The notes under the pieces: model-generated
Database searches by the model: none
What the model was told of the DNA's origin: nothing
What the model saw: the letters and a program-made list of their open reading frames with translations, nothing else
Made by a program: the position numbers and the translations under genes
In this document: piece by piece, positions 47,496-55,594 of the stretch
Layout of the letters: each line of letters starts with the position of its first letter
Position numbering within the stretch: position 1 is the first letter of the stretch
Assembly (NCBI GenBank): GCA_964444795.1
Contig: CAYUIQ010000010.1
Location: 1 to 64,000 of the forward strand
Direction: 5' to 3'
DNA from: JABMRP01 sp964444795
Lineage (GTDB): Bacteria > Planctomycetota > Planctomycetia > Pirellulales > Thermoguttaceae
Length of the DNA stretch: 64,000 nt

Positions 47496-49598
47496 TCACG
47501 GTTCATGCACACTCGCGGCCTCACCGCCGTCCGGCGTGATCAGACCGCGAAGACGTTTGGCATCGATTCTCTTGGGCAGAATGCGGGTGTGTCCATCGAA
47601 GAACACCACGGGAAAGCCTACCTCGGGAACTTCGCCGAGCGCGGAACCCGGGTCCTCGGGATCAAAGGGCAGATCTTCGGGCTTGGTCCAGGGCACGGCC
47701 TTGTCGGGGCCCGCTTCCACCACCATGATCGTGTTGCTTTGGCCGTCTGATACGTCCTGGGCGCTGACGGCTTTGGTACCGTCGAATGCCGCGCCCTCGC
47801 CGGTAAACACCATCATCGAAGTCTTGCCGTCTTCCCGCTGACCTTCACCGTGGTACACCTCGGGCATGCTGGCCAGCAACTTGATGTTGTGCGGGCTGTC
47901 CCAGGGCTCGTCGAGATGGAACTCTTCGTACAGAACTTGCTGGTCGAGATAGGGCAGGATCGCCACGCGCCAGCTCAACAGCGGTTTGCCTGCTTCACTC
48001 CAAGCGGCCGGCGAAAATTCCCCGTGGTCTATCTCGAACATCATTATGGCTCTGCTGATCTGGCTTAGACTTACGCTCTGCTGGATCTGGTGTTCGAGTT
48101 GCCGGCGGTAGGGACTGTCCGGGAGAATCGCGGCCAGGGCGCCGTAGAAGACCGTCTTGTCGCCGGGCGTTTCGCTTCGCGCTAACCGTTCCAGGGCTGG
48201 GACGGCCGCTTCGGCGTCCGGTCCGATCGCCGCCAAAGCTAGCGCGGCCCGGGCGCGAAATTCCTCGTCGGGGTCCTCAAGCGCCTTCCGCAAGGCAGGA
48301 ACGGCTGCCGGACCCAAACTTCCCAAGGAGGCCATGATTTCATCCGCAACGGGCCGGTCCTTGGCGGTGTGCAAGGCTTCCATCAAAGTGGGCACCGCGT
48401 CGCGGCCGATCTTCCACAAGGCTTCGATGATTGCCGGGGAATACAGCACGTTCTCATCGTCTGCCTCCTCGTCTTCCATGGCCCGGCGCAACAATACGGC
48501 AAGTTCCCCAACGGCCGACTTGGCGTCCGGTCCGATTTCGCCCAACGTGTAAACGGCGACCGCGCGGACATCTCGCGACTCGTTTCCCAGCAGCCGGATC
48601 AGGTCGGGTACGGTCGACGCGGCCTCCGGCCCCAAGTATGCCAACGCTTGAGCCGCTCTCACCCGCAGATCCGGCTCGTCGCTGCCCAGTGCCCCGTGCA
48701 GCACGGGCAGATGCTTGCTCTCCCAGGGTAGTGCCGTGAGTGCCCAGTGGCGGACTTTCACGTCTGCTTCTTTGCTGTCGAATGCCGATATCAGCGTGTC
48801 GTCGGCTTCCAAGCCCGTGGCCGCCAGAGCCAGCGCGGCAATGGCGCGATCCTCCGAGCGACCGGACTCTTTCACTTTCTTCAGCGCGGCCTCCGCCGCC
48901 GGACCGATTGCCCACAAGGCGTACAAGCTGGCCGATCGGACCTCGGCCGATTCATCGTTCCTCGCTTTGCCCAGAGCGGAAATCACCGATTCGGTCCGTG
49001 TACCCAGGGGGGCGCCCTTGGCGAACAGGCCCAGTCCGTAGGCGGCGCCCGCCCGCACCCACGGCTCTTCGTCCTCAAGTGTCTTGATCAGAGCCGGCAA
49101 GACCAGTTCGGCCCGGACACGGAGCTTTCCCAAGACCATGGCCGCGAGACGGCGATCCCATGGGTCTTCCCTGTCGAGAATCTCGACCAACTCGGGGATG
49201 GCCTCTTTGGCGCCCGGGCCGATTTTTCCCAGGGTTTTGATCGCCGCAAGCCGGAGATCGGGATAGTGGCCCGATTCGCCGATTATTTTGACGAGATCAC
49301 CAACGGCGGGCTTCGCGCCGGCACCCATTCTACCGAGTACCCAAGCCGCCTTGACCGCGCACTCCTCTTGCGGATGATCCAGCCGCCGGGCCCAATAGTC
49401 CACCGGTCTTCCCAGGTATTGTGGCGGCCCGGCCGGTGCCGATGGCTCCGCGGCTGTCGGTTGCGGCCCGGCCGGATTCACCGGATCTAGAGAAGCTGGC
49501 GGGGCCGTGCTCGCGTCGCCGTTGTCGGATGAGCACCCGCCGACGCATAGAGCGAGCATGACCGCGACGATGGTGCCCCAGATTACGCGAGATGCCAT
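47496..49598 (-). CDS. HEAT-repeat lipoprotein fused to a DUF1559-like C-terminal domain
   Basis: 700 aa. GGAGGG before ATG 49598. The signal ends in a lipobox (VGGC). About 10-12 HEAT repeats fill residues 60-490 (for example LRVRAAQALAYLGPEAASTV). From about 500 it changes to a DUF1559/pseudopilin-like module: SLSQISRAIMMFEIDHGEF, LLSWRVAILPYLDQQVLY, DVSDGQSNTIMVVEAG and VVFFDGHTR. DUF1559 proteins normally start with a type IV pilin-like methylation motif and helix; here the helix is replaced by HEAT repeats. Probably exported and surface-associated. Confidence 0.85.
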   Translation of the reverse strand: MASRVIWGTIVAVMLALCVGGCSSDNGDASTAPPASLDPVNPAGPQPTAAEPSAPAGPPQYLGRPVDYWARRLDHPQEECAVKAAWVLGRMGAGAKPAVGDLVKIIGESGHYPDLRLAAIKTLGKIGPGAKEAIPELVEILDREDPWDRRLAAMVLGKLRVRAELVLPALIKTLEDEEPWVRAGAAYGLGLFAKGAPLGTRTESVISALGKARNDESAEVRSASLYALWAIGPAAEAALKKVKESGRSEDRAIAALALAATGLEADDTLISAFDSKEADVKVRHWALTALPWESKHLPVLHGALGSDEPDLRVRAAQALAYLGPEAASTVPDLIRLLGNESRDVRAVAVYTLGEIGPDAKSAVGELAVLLRRAMEDEEADDENVLYSPAIIEALWKIGRDAVPTLMEALHTAKDRPVADEIMASLGSLGPAAVPALRKALEDPDEEFRARAALALAAIGPDAEAAVPALERLARSETPGDKTVFYGALAAILPDSPYRRQLEHQIQQSVSLSQISRAIMMFEIDHGEFSPAAWSEAGKPLLSWRVAILPYLDQQVLYEEFHLDEPWDSPHNIKLLASMPEVYHGEGQREDGKTSMMVFTGEGAAFDGTKAVSAQDVSDGQSNTIMVVEAGPDKAVPWTKPEDLPFDPEDPGSALGEVPEVGFPVVFFDGHTRILPKRIDAKRLRGLITPDGGEAASVHEP

Positions 49599-49712
49599 GG
49601 CGATTCCCTCCTAAACCTTCGGAGAACGGGGAATAGTGGAACCTGCTGGTATCGACTCCGTGCATGTCGGCTGGCCGTGCCAAACGCTCGAACAAATGTC
49701 GGAGTGGTCTTG

Positions 49713-50198
49713 CTAGCGATCCGAAAACGACCGGCTGGGCATCGAGTCGCTGGGCATCGGCCGGCTACTGCCCCAAGACCCCGAGCCACTGGGCATGGAA
49801 TCACTCGGCATCGGCCGGCTACTGCCCCAAGACCCGCTGTTGCTGGGCATCGAATCGCTGGGCATCGGCCGGCTGCTACCCCAGGATCCGCTGCCGCTGG
49901 GCATCGAGTCGCTCGGCATCGAATCGCTGGGCATCGGCCGACTCTGGCCCCAGCCATCCCAACGACTTGGCGAATCGCGGTGCGGTGCGGAGTCTCGGCT
50001 GGGGTTCTCAAAGCCGGCCGGTGCGTGATCCGGCTGCCAATCCCGCCGCGGGCCATCGGCGCGGGGCGGCTTCGCGCCGGACTCCTCCTCGAAGGTCATC
50101 CCGCCCATCGGGAAATCGCCGCCCGGGTCGCCGCAGCTTGCACCCAGCACCAGGAGCAGGCTGCCCAGTGTACCCATTTGCCAAAGCGAACGGTTCAT
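49713..50198 (-). CDS. Low-complexity Ser/Pro/Met repeat lipoprotein
   Basis: 161 aa. N-terminal hydrophobic segment ending in a non-canonical lipobox (GASC). The C-terminal half repeats an 18-residue unit containing GSWGSSRPMPSDSMPS about three to four times. This is a 54-base tandem repeat, visible at 49740-49960. Such unstable repeats can change length. It lies 114 nt downstream of the HEAT gene start, on the same strand. No function inferred. Confidence 0.6.
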   Translation of the reverse strand: MNRSLWQMGTLGSLLLVLGASCGDPGGDFPMGGMTFEEESGAKPPRADGPRRDWQPDHAPAGFENPSRDSAPHRDSPSRWDGWGQSRPMPSDSMPSDSMPSGSGSWGSSRPMPSDSMPSNSGSWGSSRPMPSDSMPSGSGSWGSSRPMPSDSMPSRSFSDR

Positions 50199-50417
50199 GG
50201 CTCACCTCGCCTCAGGTCCATGGAAAGAGCGGACCAGATCCTTGCCCTTGCGGGACTGCCCGCGGGCCTCCACATCCTACTGATAGGAATTCTGATCCCC
50301 GGCGGCCGGCGATGCAACCCCCCGCCGCCCCTTCTGACCCTTTTTTGCCGCCGTTTCTTCGCCACCGGATATGCGCCAACTGCTCTACTCAGATTGCCGT
50401 TCTCTGAAGAACACACG

Positions 50418-51056
50418 TTATCCCGCCCGGGCCACCACCAGTTCGTTCATCGCCTTGACGATGTCGTCGGTGATATCGAGACCGGACTGATGGACGATTC
50501 CTCGATTGACTTGGCGAAGGACCTCCTGGGGCGTCTTCGCATCCTCGTCCGCCGGGTTGCCGCGGAGGACCAAGTGAATCTCGTTGGTTCGGGCATACTC
50601 CGCCACGACCTGCTCGAGCATGGTGTAAACCTCGGCGTAGAGGTCGGCCTCGGCCTGCATCATGCGTTTCCGCGTCTGGGCAACAAAGAGTTGGACATCG
50701 GCCCTTTTTCGGGCGATGTCGGCTTCGACCTCGTCGTATTCCGGGGTTCCCCGCTTGAGGTCCTTGAGCTTATTGACCAGATCGGTCCCTTCGGTCTGGC
50801 GAACGCGGACTTCTTCCTCCAGTCCGGCCACCTCCCGCTTTAGTTCCGCTAGCTGATCGTTGAAACGATCGCACTGCTTGAGGACTCGACTCACGTCGAG
50901 CACCGCGACGTGCGTCTCGGCCAAGTGCTGCCGGTTGACACCACCGGCCGTCTTGGCGTCGGGGTCGTCCGCAGTGGCTTCGAGTTGCCCGGCCAGCCGG
51001 CCAAACGCAGCGGCCAGGACGACGGCTCCCAGCAAAAATCCGATCTTCCGGGACAT
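50418..51056 (-). CDS. OmpH/Skp-like periplasmic chaperone
   Basis: 212 aa. AGGAGG lies 8 nt before ATG 51056. A signal peptide (MSRKIGFLLGAVVLAAAFG) leads to a core beginning VAVLDVSRVLKQ and then a long coiled coil (AELKREVAGLEEEVRVRQTE ... DIARKRADVQL), ending VDITDD-like (LDITDDIVKAMNELV). This matches the OmpH/Skp family, which carries unfolded outer-membrane proteins. It is longer than E. coli Skp (about 160 aa). Confidence 0.85.
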   Translation of the reverse strand: MSRKIGFLLGAVVLAAAFGRLAGQLEATADDPDAKTAGGVNRQHLAETHVAVLDVSRVLKQCDRFNDQLAELKREVAGLEEEVRVRQTEGTDLVNKLKDLKRGTPEYDEVEADIARKRADVQLFVAQTRKRMMQAEADLYAEVYTMLEQVVAEYARTNEIHLVLRGNPADEDAKTPQEVLRQVNRGIVHQSGLDITDDIVKAMNELVVARAG

Positions 51057-51158
51057 TTCGAGTTCCTCCTGAAGGAATGTCATATGGTCCCGACAGCGCG
51101 GGAGTGGCCAAACAACCTTGGTATAATCACTCATCCGGCAGGCCGTGTCAACGCGCAA

Positions 51159-51920
51159 TCACGACTCATCATCGTCCGACCACGGATCGCGCTGGGTCGC
51201 TTCGTCGTCTGCCGCGGCCGATTCGCCGCCAATCCAATCCTTCAGGCCGTCGACGACCAGAAATCCTCCGGCCGCCACGACTCCGGCGAAGTAGCCCGCG
51301 ACCGCGCCCAACGGGCACAAGACCATCGTCACGGCGATGAACTGGAACACAAAGACTGCCGGACGAGGGGACGCGCCGCCGGCGAAATACGCCGAAAAGA
51401 CCATGTATGCCGCGACCTCCATGGGGAGCACGATAGCCCCGGCCAACATCGAGGCGTCTCGCGGCCTGGTTCCGCCAAACAGGACAATCTGCCCCAAGAC
51501 AACTGCCGTCAGCAGAACGCCGACGCCAATGAACCATACCGGGGGGACGTCCAGCGAGCGCATCGTTCCGAACAGCAGCGCGAACGTCACCGACAGCAGC
51601 ATCAGGGCGCCGACACCAAACCGTCGCGGCACCTGGGCCAGTTCCGGCGGCGACGGCCGCGACCAAGGTTCGAAGGGGGTTGCGCGATCCGCTGACGTCG
51701 GGAATCGGCGCATCTGGGCCCGTTCTTCCGGCGACGCCTCGTAGAGGACCACCCAGTCGGCAGGTCTCAAATCGACCGCTTCCAACTCGGCCCGTTCCAG
51801 CCGAATCGGCGGCAACTGCTGGGGAAGCGGCTGGACATCCTCAGGTTGGAGATCTTCGGCCGAGAGGTCGATCGGCGGCTCCTCGGCCGGACGACGATCA
51901 TCGGCGTGGTCATCCTGCAT
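51159..51920 (-). CDS. Membrane protein with acidic N-terminal domain, unknown function
   Basis: 253 aa. ATG 51920 has GGAGGG about 7 nt upstream; the frame continues to 52160 but overlaps the lexA promoter. The first 105 residues are acidic and soluble (DDHADDRRPAEEPPIDLSAE). Four membrane helices follow (for example GVGALMLLSVTFALLFG and PPVWFIGVGVLLTAVVLG), and the C-terminus is acidic again. Not recognised. Divergent from lexA, so it could share the regulatory region. Confidence 0.65.
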   Translation of the reverse strand: MQDDHADDRRPAEEPPIDLSAEDLQPEDVQPLPQQLPPIRLERAELEAVDLRPADWVVLYEASPEERAQMRRFPTSADRATPFEPWSRPSPPELAQVPRRFGVGALMLLSVTFALLFGTMRSLDVPPVWFIGVGVLLTAVVLGQIVLFGGTRPRDASMLAGAIVLPMEVAAYMVFSAYFAGGASPRPAVFVFQFIAVTMVLCPLGAVAGYFAGVVAAGGFLVVDGLKDWIGGESAAADDEATQRDPWSDDDES

Positions 51921-52051
51921 CACGTTCCCTCCGGCGGTGACCCCACGGCAAACACACCCAAATCCTACCGTGTCGCCCGGCCGCGGGAAAGAACCACCCC
52001 CCCCGCATGGAGGAAATTGAGAATTCCCGACGATTTCCGCCGGTGTGGGAC

Positions 52052-52081
52052 TTGACTGTGTACAGCCGTATATTGTACGAT
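52052..52081 (+). promoter_or_regulatory. Promoter of lexA
   Basis: TTGACT (52052-52057), 18-nt spacer, TACGAT (52076-52081), about 69 nt before the lexA ATG. Confidence 0.5.
52060..52078. promoter_or_regulatory. Candidate SOS operator
   Basis: GTACA-N9-TGTAC, a perfect 5-bp inverted pair filling the spacer and -10 of the lexA promoter. Position fits autorepression by LexA. It resembles neither the E. coli CTG-N10-CAG box nor the B. subtilis GAAC-N4-GTTC box exactly. Confidence 0.4.
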
Positions 52082-52149
52082 TGTTCAGGAATCCACCATG
52101 GGTGTGGCACGCCAGCCAGCCCGTTTTCCGATCCCGAGGGTAATAAGAC

Positions 52150-52758
52150 ATGGATCCCATCGAACAACTGACCGCGCGGCAGAAGAAGGTTTATCTGTTC
52201 ATCCGCGAGAAGATCCGCTCGCGGGGATACGGGCCGACGGTCCGCGAGATCGGCACTCAATTCAAGATCCGCTCGCCCAACGGCGTGATGTGCCACCTCA
52301 AGGCCCTGGAGCGCAAGGGGATGATCACGCGCGAGCCGAACATGTCGCGGGCCATCCAGTTGTCCACCGAGCCGGCCCATCTTCGCGGGCTGCCCCTGGC
52401 CGGACGCATCGCCGCCGGCGTCTTGCACGAAGCGATCGAACAGGACGAGCGGGTCGAACTCGACGCCATGTTCGACCCCGAGAACAAGGACCTGTTCGTG
52501 TTGGAGGTCGACGGCGACTCGATGATCGACGACCAGATCGCCGACGGCGACTACGTGGTGATTCGCAAGCAGCGAACCGCCAGAAAGGGCCAGATCGTGG
52601 TCGCCTTGACCGACGAAAATGAAGCCACGCTCAAACGCTGGTTTCCCGAGAAGAACCGCATCCGCCTCGAGCCGGCCAACTCGCGGATGAAGCCGATCTA
52701 CGTGAAGAACGCCAAGGTGATGGGCGTCGTGGTCGGCGTGGTGCGGAAGGTGCAGTGA
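52150..52758 (+). CDS. lexA: LexA repressor
   Basis: 202 aa. N-terminal winged HTH (LTARQKKVYLFIREKIRSRG, then PTVREIGTQF). Cleavage site Ala84-Gly85 (LAGRIAAG). Catalytic Ser124 in DGDSMID and Lys162 in ATLKRW form the self-cleavage dyad. RecA filament on ssDNA triggers cleavage, which derepresses SOS genes. The start MDPIEQLTARQ is typical. A palindrome in its own promoter suggests autorepression. Confidence 0.96.
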   Translation: MDPIEQLTARQKKVYLFIREKIRSRGYGPTVREIGTQFKIRSPNGVMCHLKALERKGMITREPNMSRAIQLSTEPAHLRGLPLAGRIAAGVLHEAIEQDERVELDAMFDPENKDLFVLEVDGDSMIDDQIADGDYVVIRKQRTARKGQIVVALTDENEATLKRWFPEKNRIRLEPANSRMKPIYVKNAKVMGVVVGVVRKVQ

Positions 52759-52818
52759 GTTTTCGCACGGCCCGCCATTCCCCCCAAAAGCATAAACGAG
52801 TTGGCGGCCGGCGAAGGC

Positions 52819-52848
52819 TTGCTCCGAGCCTTTTCACCGTGGTACAAT
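52819..52848 (+). promoter_or_regulatory. Candidate promoter of the gene at 52940
   Basis: TTGCTC (52819-52824), 18-nt spacer, TACAAT (52843-52848), 91 nt before the ATG. Confidence 0.4.
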
Positions 52849-52939
52849 ACCCCCTGTCGTTGGCGAGGCCAGGACGACGGAGACTCCATAGCCCCGCAGC
52901 CACTCCGCTGGTCAGTGTGTTCGTTAGCGCGGTGAGACG

Positions 52940-53422
52940 ATGAAACTAAGACTCGCGATCGTTGCGTGCCTCGTGCTGGCAGTCTTTGGCCTCATTCTCC
53001 TTGCCGTGTCTCGCAGTCGGCCTTCACCGGGCGTTGCCTATCACAACGGCGTTCTCCAGCAGTGTCTGTCAGAGGAGGTGGAGATTCTGATCAAGTGCAA
53101 GGACCCCAGCACACGAGAGGCCTTCTCGAAGACCGTTTCGGTAACGGAGAAGGACAGGACGGTGTGGCTGCTTGACCATCTCAGGATCAATAGACCACCC
53201 GCCAAAGAAGGAATGTTTCACCACTGCCGGGGGCATCTCGTCATCGAAATCAAGACGCCGGAGCATACGCACACGACGCAATACGACCATGGCGAGGGAA
53301 TATATCCCATCAGTGATGGCACGCACCGCGTAGGGTTTGCCTTGTTGGAGCAGGCCGCGTGTTCGGAACTCAACGAGTACTTCCGTTCGCTAGGTTTCAC
53401 TGATGAGGATCTTGGCATATAG
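52940..53422 (+). CDS. Hypothetical membrane-anchored protein
   Basis: 160 aa, not recognised. One N-terminal hydrophobic segment (AIVACLVLAVFGLILLAVS) anchors or exports it. The rest is mixed strand/helix with HHCRGHLVIEIKTPEHTHTT. GGTGAG precedes the ATG. Less GC-rich than lexA. First gene of an accessory strip. Confidence 0.55.
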   Translation: MKLRLAIVACLVLAVFGLILLAVSRSRPSPGVAYHNGVLQQCLSEEVEILIKCKDPSTREAFSKTVSVTEKDRTVWLLDHLRINRPPAKEGMFHHCRGHLVIEIKTPEHTHTTQYDHGEGIYPISDGTHRVGFALLEQAACSELNEYFRSLGFTDEDLGI

Positions 53423-53453
53423 AGGGCTAACCGGCGGATGCACCAGTCGCCAA

Positions 53454-53536
53454 GTGCCAGTGGCACCCAGCGCGCGACGCCGAATGAATGAAAACGGCCG
53501 GATGGCCGAACCACGGCTTAACCCCAACCTGGGAAG
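53454..53536. repeat. Repeat fragment upstream of the methyltransferase gene
   Basis: Begins with GTGCCAGTGGCACCC (53454-53468) and ends with TTAACCCCAACCTGGGAAG (53518-53536). Both segments recur contiguously at 54628-54661, after the methyltransferase. In between, this copy has about 50 extra bases. Confidence 0.7.
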
Positions 53537-53595
53537 CCACCTGCCTCGCGAATTCTCGGCAGCCGATAAATCAGATAGTCCTGCGAGTAAAGAGT

Positions 53596-54441
53596 ATGGA
53601 CATGTTTGAACAGCTTGAAGACATCAACACTCGACCTGAACCGTTTGAGTGCTATACGGCGGCAGATCTGTGGACCGACAATCATACCTCGGGGCAGATG
53701 CTCGCCTGCCATCTCAACGCCGATATCGATGTGTCCTCTCGTCGAGTTGAGTTCATCGACCAATCCGTTGCATGGATCGGCTCGCATTTTGATGTCGGCA
53801 CTGGTACCCGGATTGCCGATTTCGGCTGCGGCCCCGGACTCTACGCAAACCGGCTCGCCATGCTCGGTGCCAGCGTAACGGGCATTGATTTCTCAAAACG
53901 CTCGATCAAGCACGCACGCACAGTTGCCGCGGAGGAGGGATTGACGGCCGCATACGTTAACCAGAATTACCTGGAATTCGAAACCGAAGATCGGTTCGAC
54001 ATCATCCTGATGATTATGTGCGACTTCTGTGCCCTCAGCCCCGCGCAGCGCATGACTATGCTGGAGAAGTTCCGGGCCCTTCTGGCGTCAGGAGGCTCAG
54101 TCCTGCTCGACGTCTATTCCGTGAATGCTCTCGAACAACGTGAGGAGGCCGTCTCCTACGAGGAGAACCTGCTCAATGGATTCTGGTCACCCGAGAAGTA
54201 CTACGGTTTCCTGAACACCTTTAAGTACGACGACGTCGGCGTGGTCTTGGACAAGTACACCGTAGTCGAGGCCAAGCGTACACGGACAGTCTATAACTGG
54301 CTCCAGCACTTCTCCCCGGGATCCCTGCGGAGCGAGTTCGAGAACGCGGGATTCGCACAACAAGAGTTCTACGGCAATGTGGCAGGGGCACCGTTTGCTG
54401 AGTCTGCTTCAGAATTCGCCATCGTGGGAAAGCGGAAATAA
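53596..54441 (+). CDS. Class I SAM-dependent methyltransferase
   Basis: 281 aa. Motif I IADFGCGPGLYANRLA binds S-adenosylmethionine, with ASVTGIDFS (motif II acidic residue) and FDIILMIMCDFCALS following, then a helical insertion (YEENLLNGFWSPEKYYG) in the C-terminal lid. Substrate unknown, most likely a small molecule. ATG 53596 or 53602. It sits between two copies of a short repeat, suggesting mobility. Confidence 0.85.
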   Translation: MDMFEQLEDINTRPEPFECYTAADLWTDNHTSGQMLACHLNADIDVSSRRVEFIDQSVAWIGSHFDVGTGTRIADFGCGPGLYANRLAMLGASVTGIDFSKRSIKHARTVAAEEGLTAAYVNQNYLEFETEDRFDIILMIMCDFCALSPAQRMTMLEKFRALLASGGSVLLDVYSVNALEQREEAVSYEENLLNGFWSPEKYYGFLNTFKYDDVGVVLDKYTVVEAKRTRTVYNWLQHFSPGSLRSEFENAGFAQQEFYGNVAGAPFAESASEFAIVGKRK

Positions 54442-54475
54442 CCGTCACAGAACAAGGCAATGAACCTGACAGAGC

Positions 54476-54642
54476 GCCGGGTGCCACTGGCATTCTGCCA
54501 GTGCTTTCTGGATTCGTAGCTTGCATATTGCGCGACCGGGAAAGCTCGACGCGAGAATCGGCCGCGCGGATCGTTGCTTGGTTACTTCCGGGTGCAAGCT
54601 ACGAATCGTAAGAGCACTGGCAGAATGCCAGTGGCACCCGGC
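54476..54642. repeat. MITE-like 167-base inverted-repeat element
   Basis: Arms 54476-54525 and 54593-54642 are 50 nt each and match at 46 of 50 positions; the central loop is 67 nt. Each arm contains a smaller palindrome (CACTGGCA-N3-TGCCAGTG). It carries no open frame and lies directly after the methyltransferase. It could form a long hairpin and act as a terminator. No intact target-site duplication was seen. Confidence 0.8.
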
Positions 54643-54661
54643 TTAACCCCAACCTGGGAAG
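54628..54661. repeat. Repeat fragment downstream of the methyltransferase gene
   Basis: GCCAGTGGCACCC joined to TTAACCCCAACCTGGGAAG (54643-54661); matches the ends of 53454-53536. Overlaps the right end of the inverted-repeat element. Confidence 0.7.
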
Positions 54662-54957
54662 TTACTTACGTCGCGCCTCCTGGGAAGGCGCTTTCGGAGA
54701 TCATCTGCATGGCGCGCCCGGATATCCCGTCAGCGGTTTCCTGCCGGGGGGTAGGTAGCGAATTGGCGCGCACTTTCACGCCGAGTTATTCGCTGGGCGC
54801 TTTGCCGGTCGAAGGCACGTAAGGCGTTGTGGACTAGTGCTTCTTGTGGTATCGTCAGCGTTGATCCCTTACCTGAAGTGACTTACCATTACCCCTTACG
54901 AAGAGACCATCCAAGGTTCAACAATCAAAGGAACATCCCCTGGCAAAGGAGATACAG

Positions 54958-55584
54958 ATGGACGCGAAAGCGGAACTGCGTAAGGTGCTAGGATCCCAGA
55001 CGAACGACAAAGCGGTACACGCTCAGGCAATCCTGAGCATCATCTCAGAAGTTGAATCTCGGGATGAAAAGATCGAGTTGCTTGACTACACCATCACAGA
55101 CCTAGGAAAAGTCGAGAAGCATGAGCAAATTCTCTCGAACAAGGGCATAGATCCCCAGCGATGGGACGACCTGAATTCCAAATTGCTGGTGATTGTCAAC
55201 AATTATGTGCGCAACGCTTTCTTCAGCACAAAGAACAGCCAAGAGTTTGCCGCTGAACTCCTGCGAATTCTTGATTTCTTCGCTGACCCTGACGAGAAGG
55301 CCTTCTGCCTTGCTGTCGTTCTCTACACAACCAGTGTGGTTCCTTACCACAATCTGCCTGGGGATGCTATCACGCTTACTGAGGATGAGTTCAAACAATT
55401 GATCCTCGCGAACAAGGACAAAAGCGAACTAATGCGCTACCTTGTGGAACTTCCGTTCTTCGACTGGACACAGGCCGCTTCGCAGGTCCTTCAGGTTATT
55501 GACGACTGCGGAGACAATAAGAAACTGCGCATCGCACTTCTTACCCTTTTTATGATGGCGAAGACGAATGCCGAGCGGAAGTAG
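54958..55584 (+). CDS. Hypothetical helical protein, first gene of a two-gene cassette
   Basis: 208 aa, not recognised. Almost entirely helical by composition (AQAILSIISEVESRDEKIEL, LLVIVNNYVRNAFF), no signal peptide or membrane span, mildly acidic, lower GC than the surrounding core genes. A perfect ribosome-binding site (AAAGGAGAT) precedes the ATG. Its stop is 10 nt before the start of the next gene, so the two are almost certainly co-expressed. Confidence 0.6.
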   Translation: MDAKAELRKVLGSQTNDKAVHAQAILSIISEVESRDEKIELLDYTITDLGKVEKHEQILSNKGIDPQRWDDLNSKLLVIVNNYVRNAFFSTKNSQEFAAELLRILDFFADPDEKAFCLAVVLYTTSVVPYHNLPGDAITLTEDEFKQLILANKDKSELMRYLVELPFFDWTQAASQVLQVIDDCGDNKKLRIALLTLFMMAKTNAERK

Positions 55585-55594
55585 GAGGAAGCAG

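Larger units (their letters stand above)
54442..54957. other. Spacer with inverted-repeat element
   Basis: 516 nt between the methyltransferase and the next cassette. Its first half is the inverted-repeat element (54476-54642) and the repeat tail to 54661. The rest has no supportable gene. It must hold the promoter of the 54958 cassette, which I could not place. Confidence 0.5.

Noticed and set aside
49740..49960. CRISPR-like repeat block
   Set aside because: The repeats are contiguous 54-base coding units without unique spacers.
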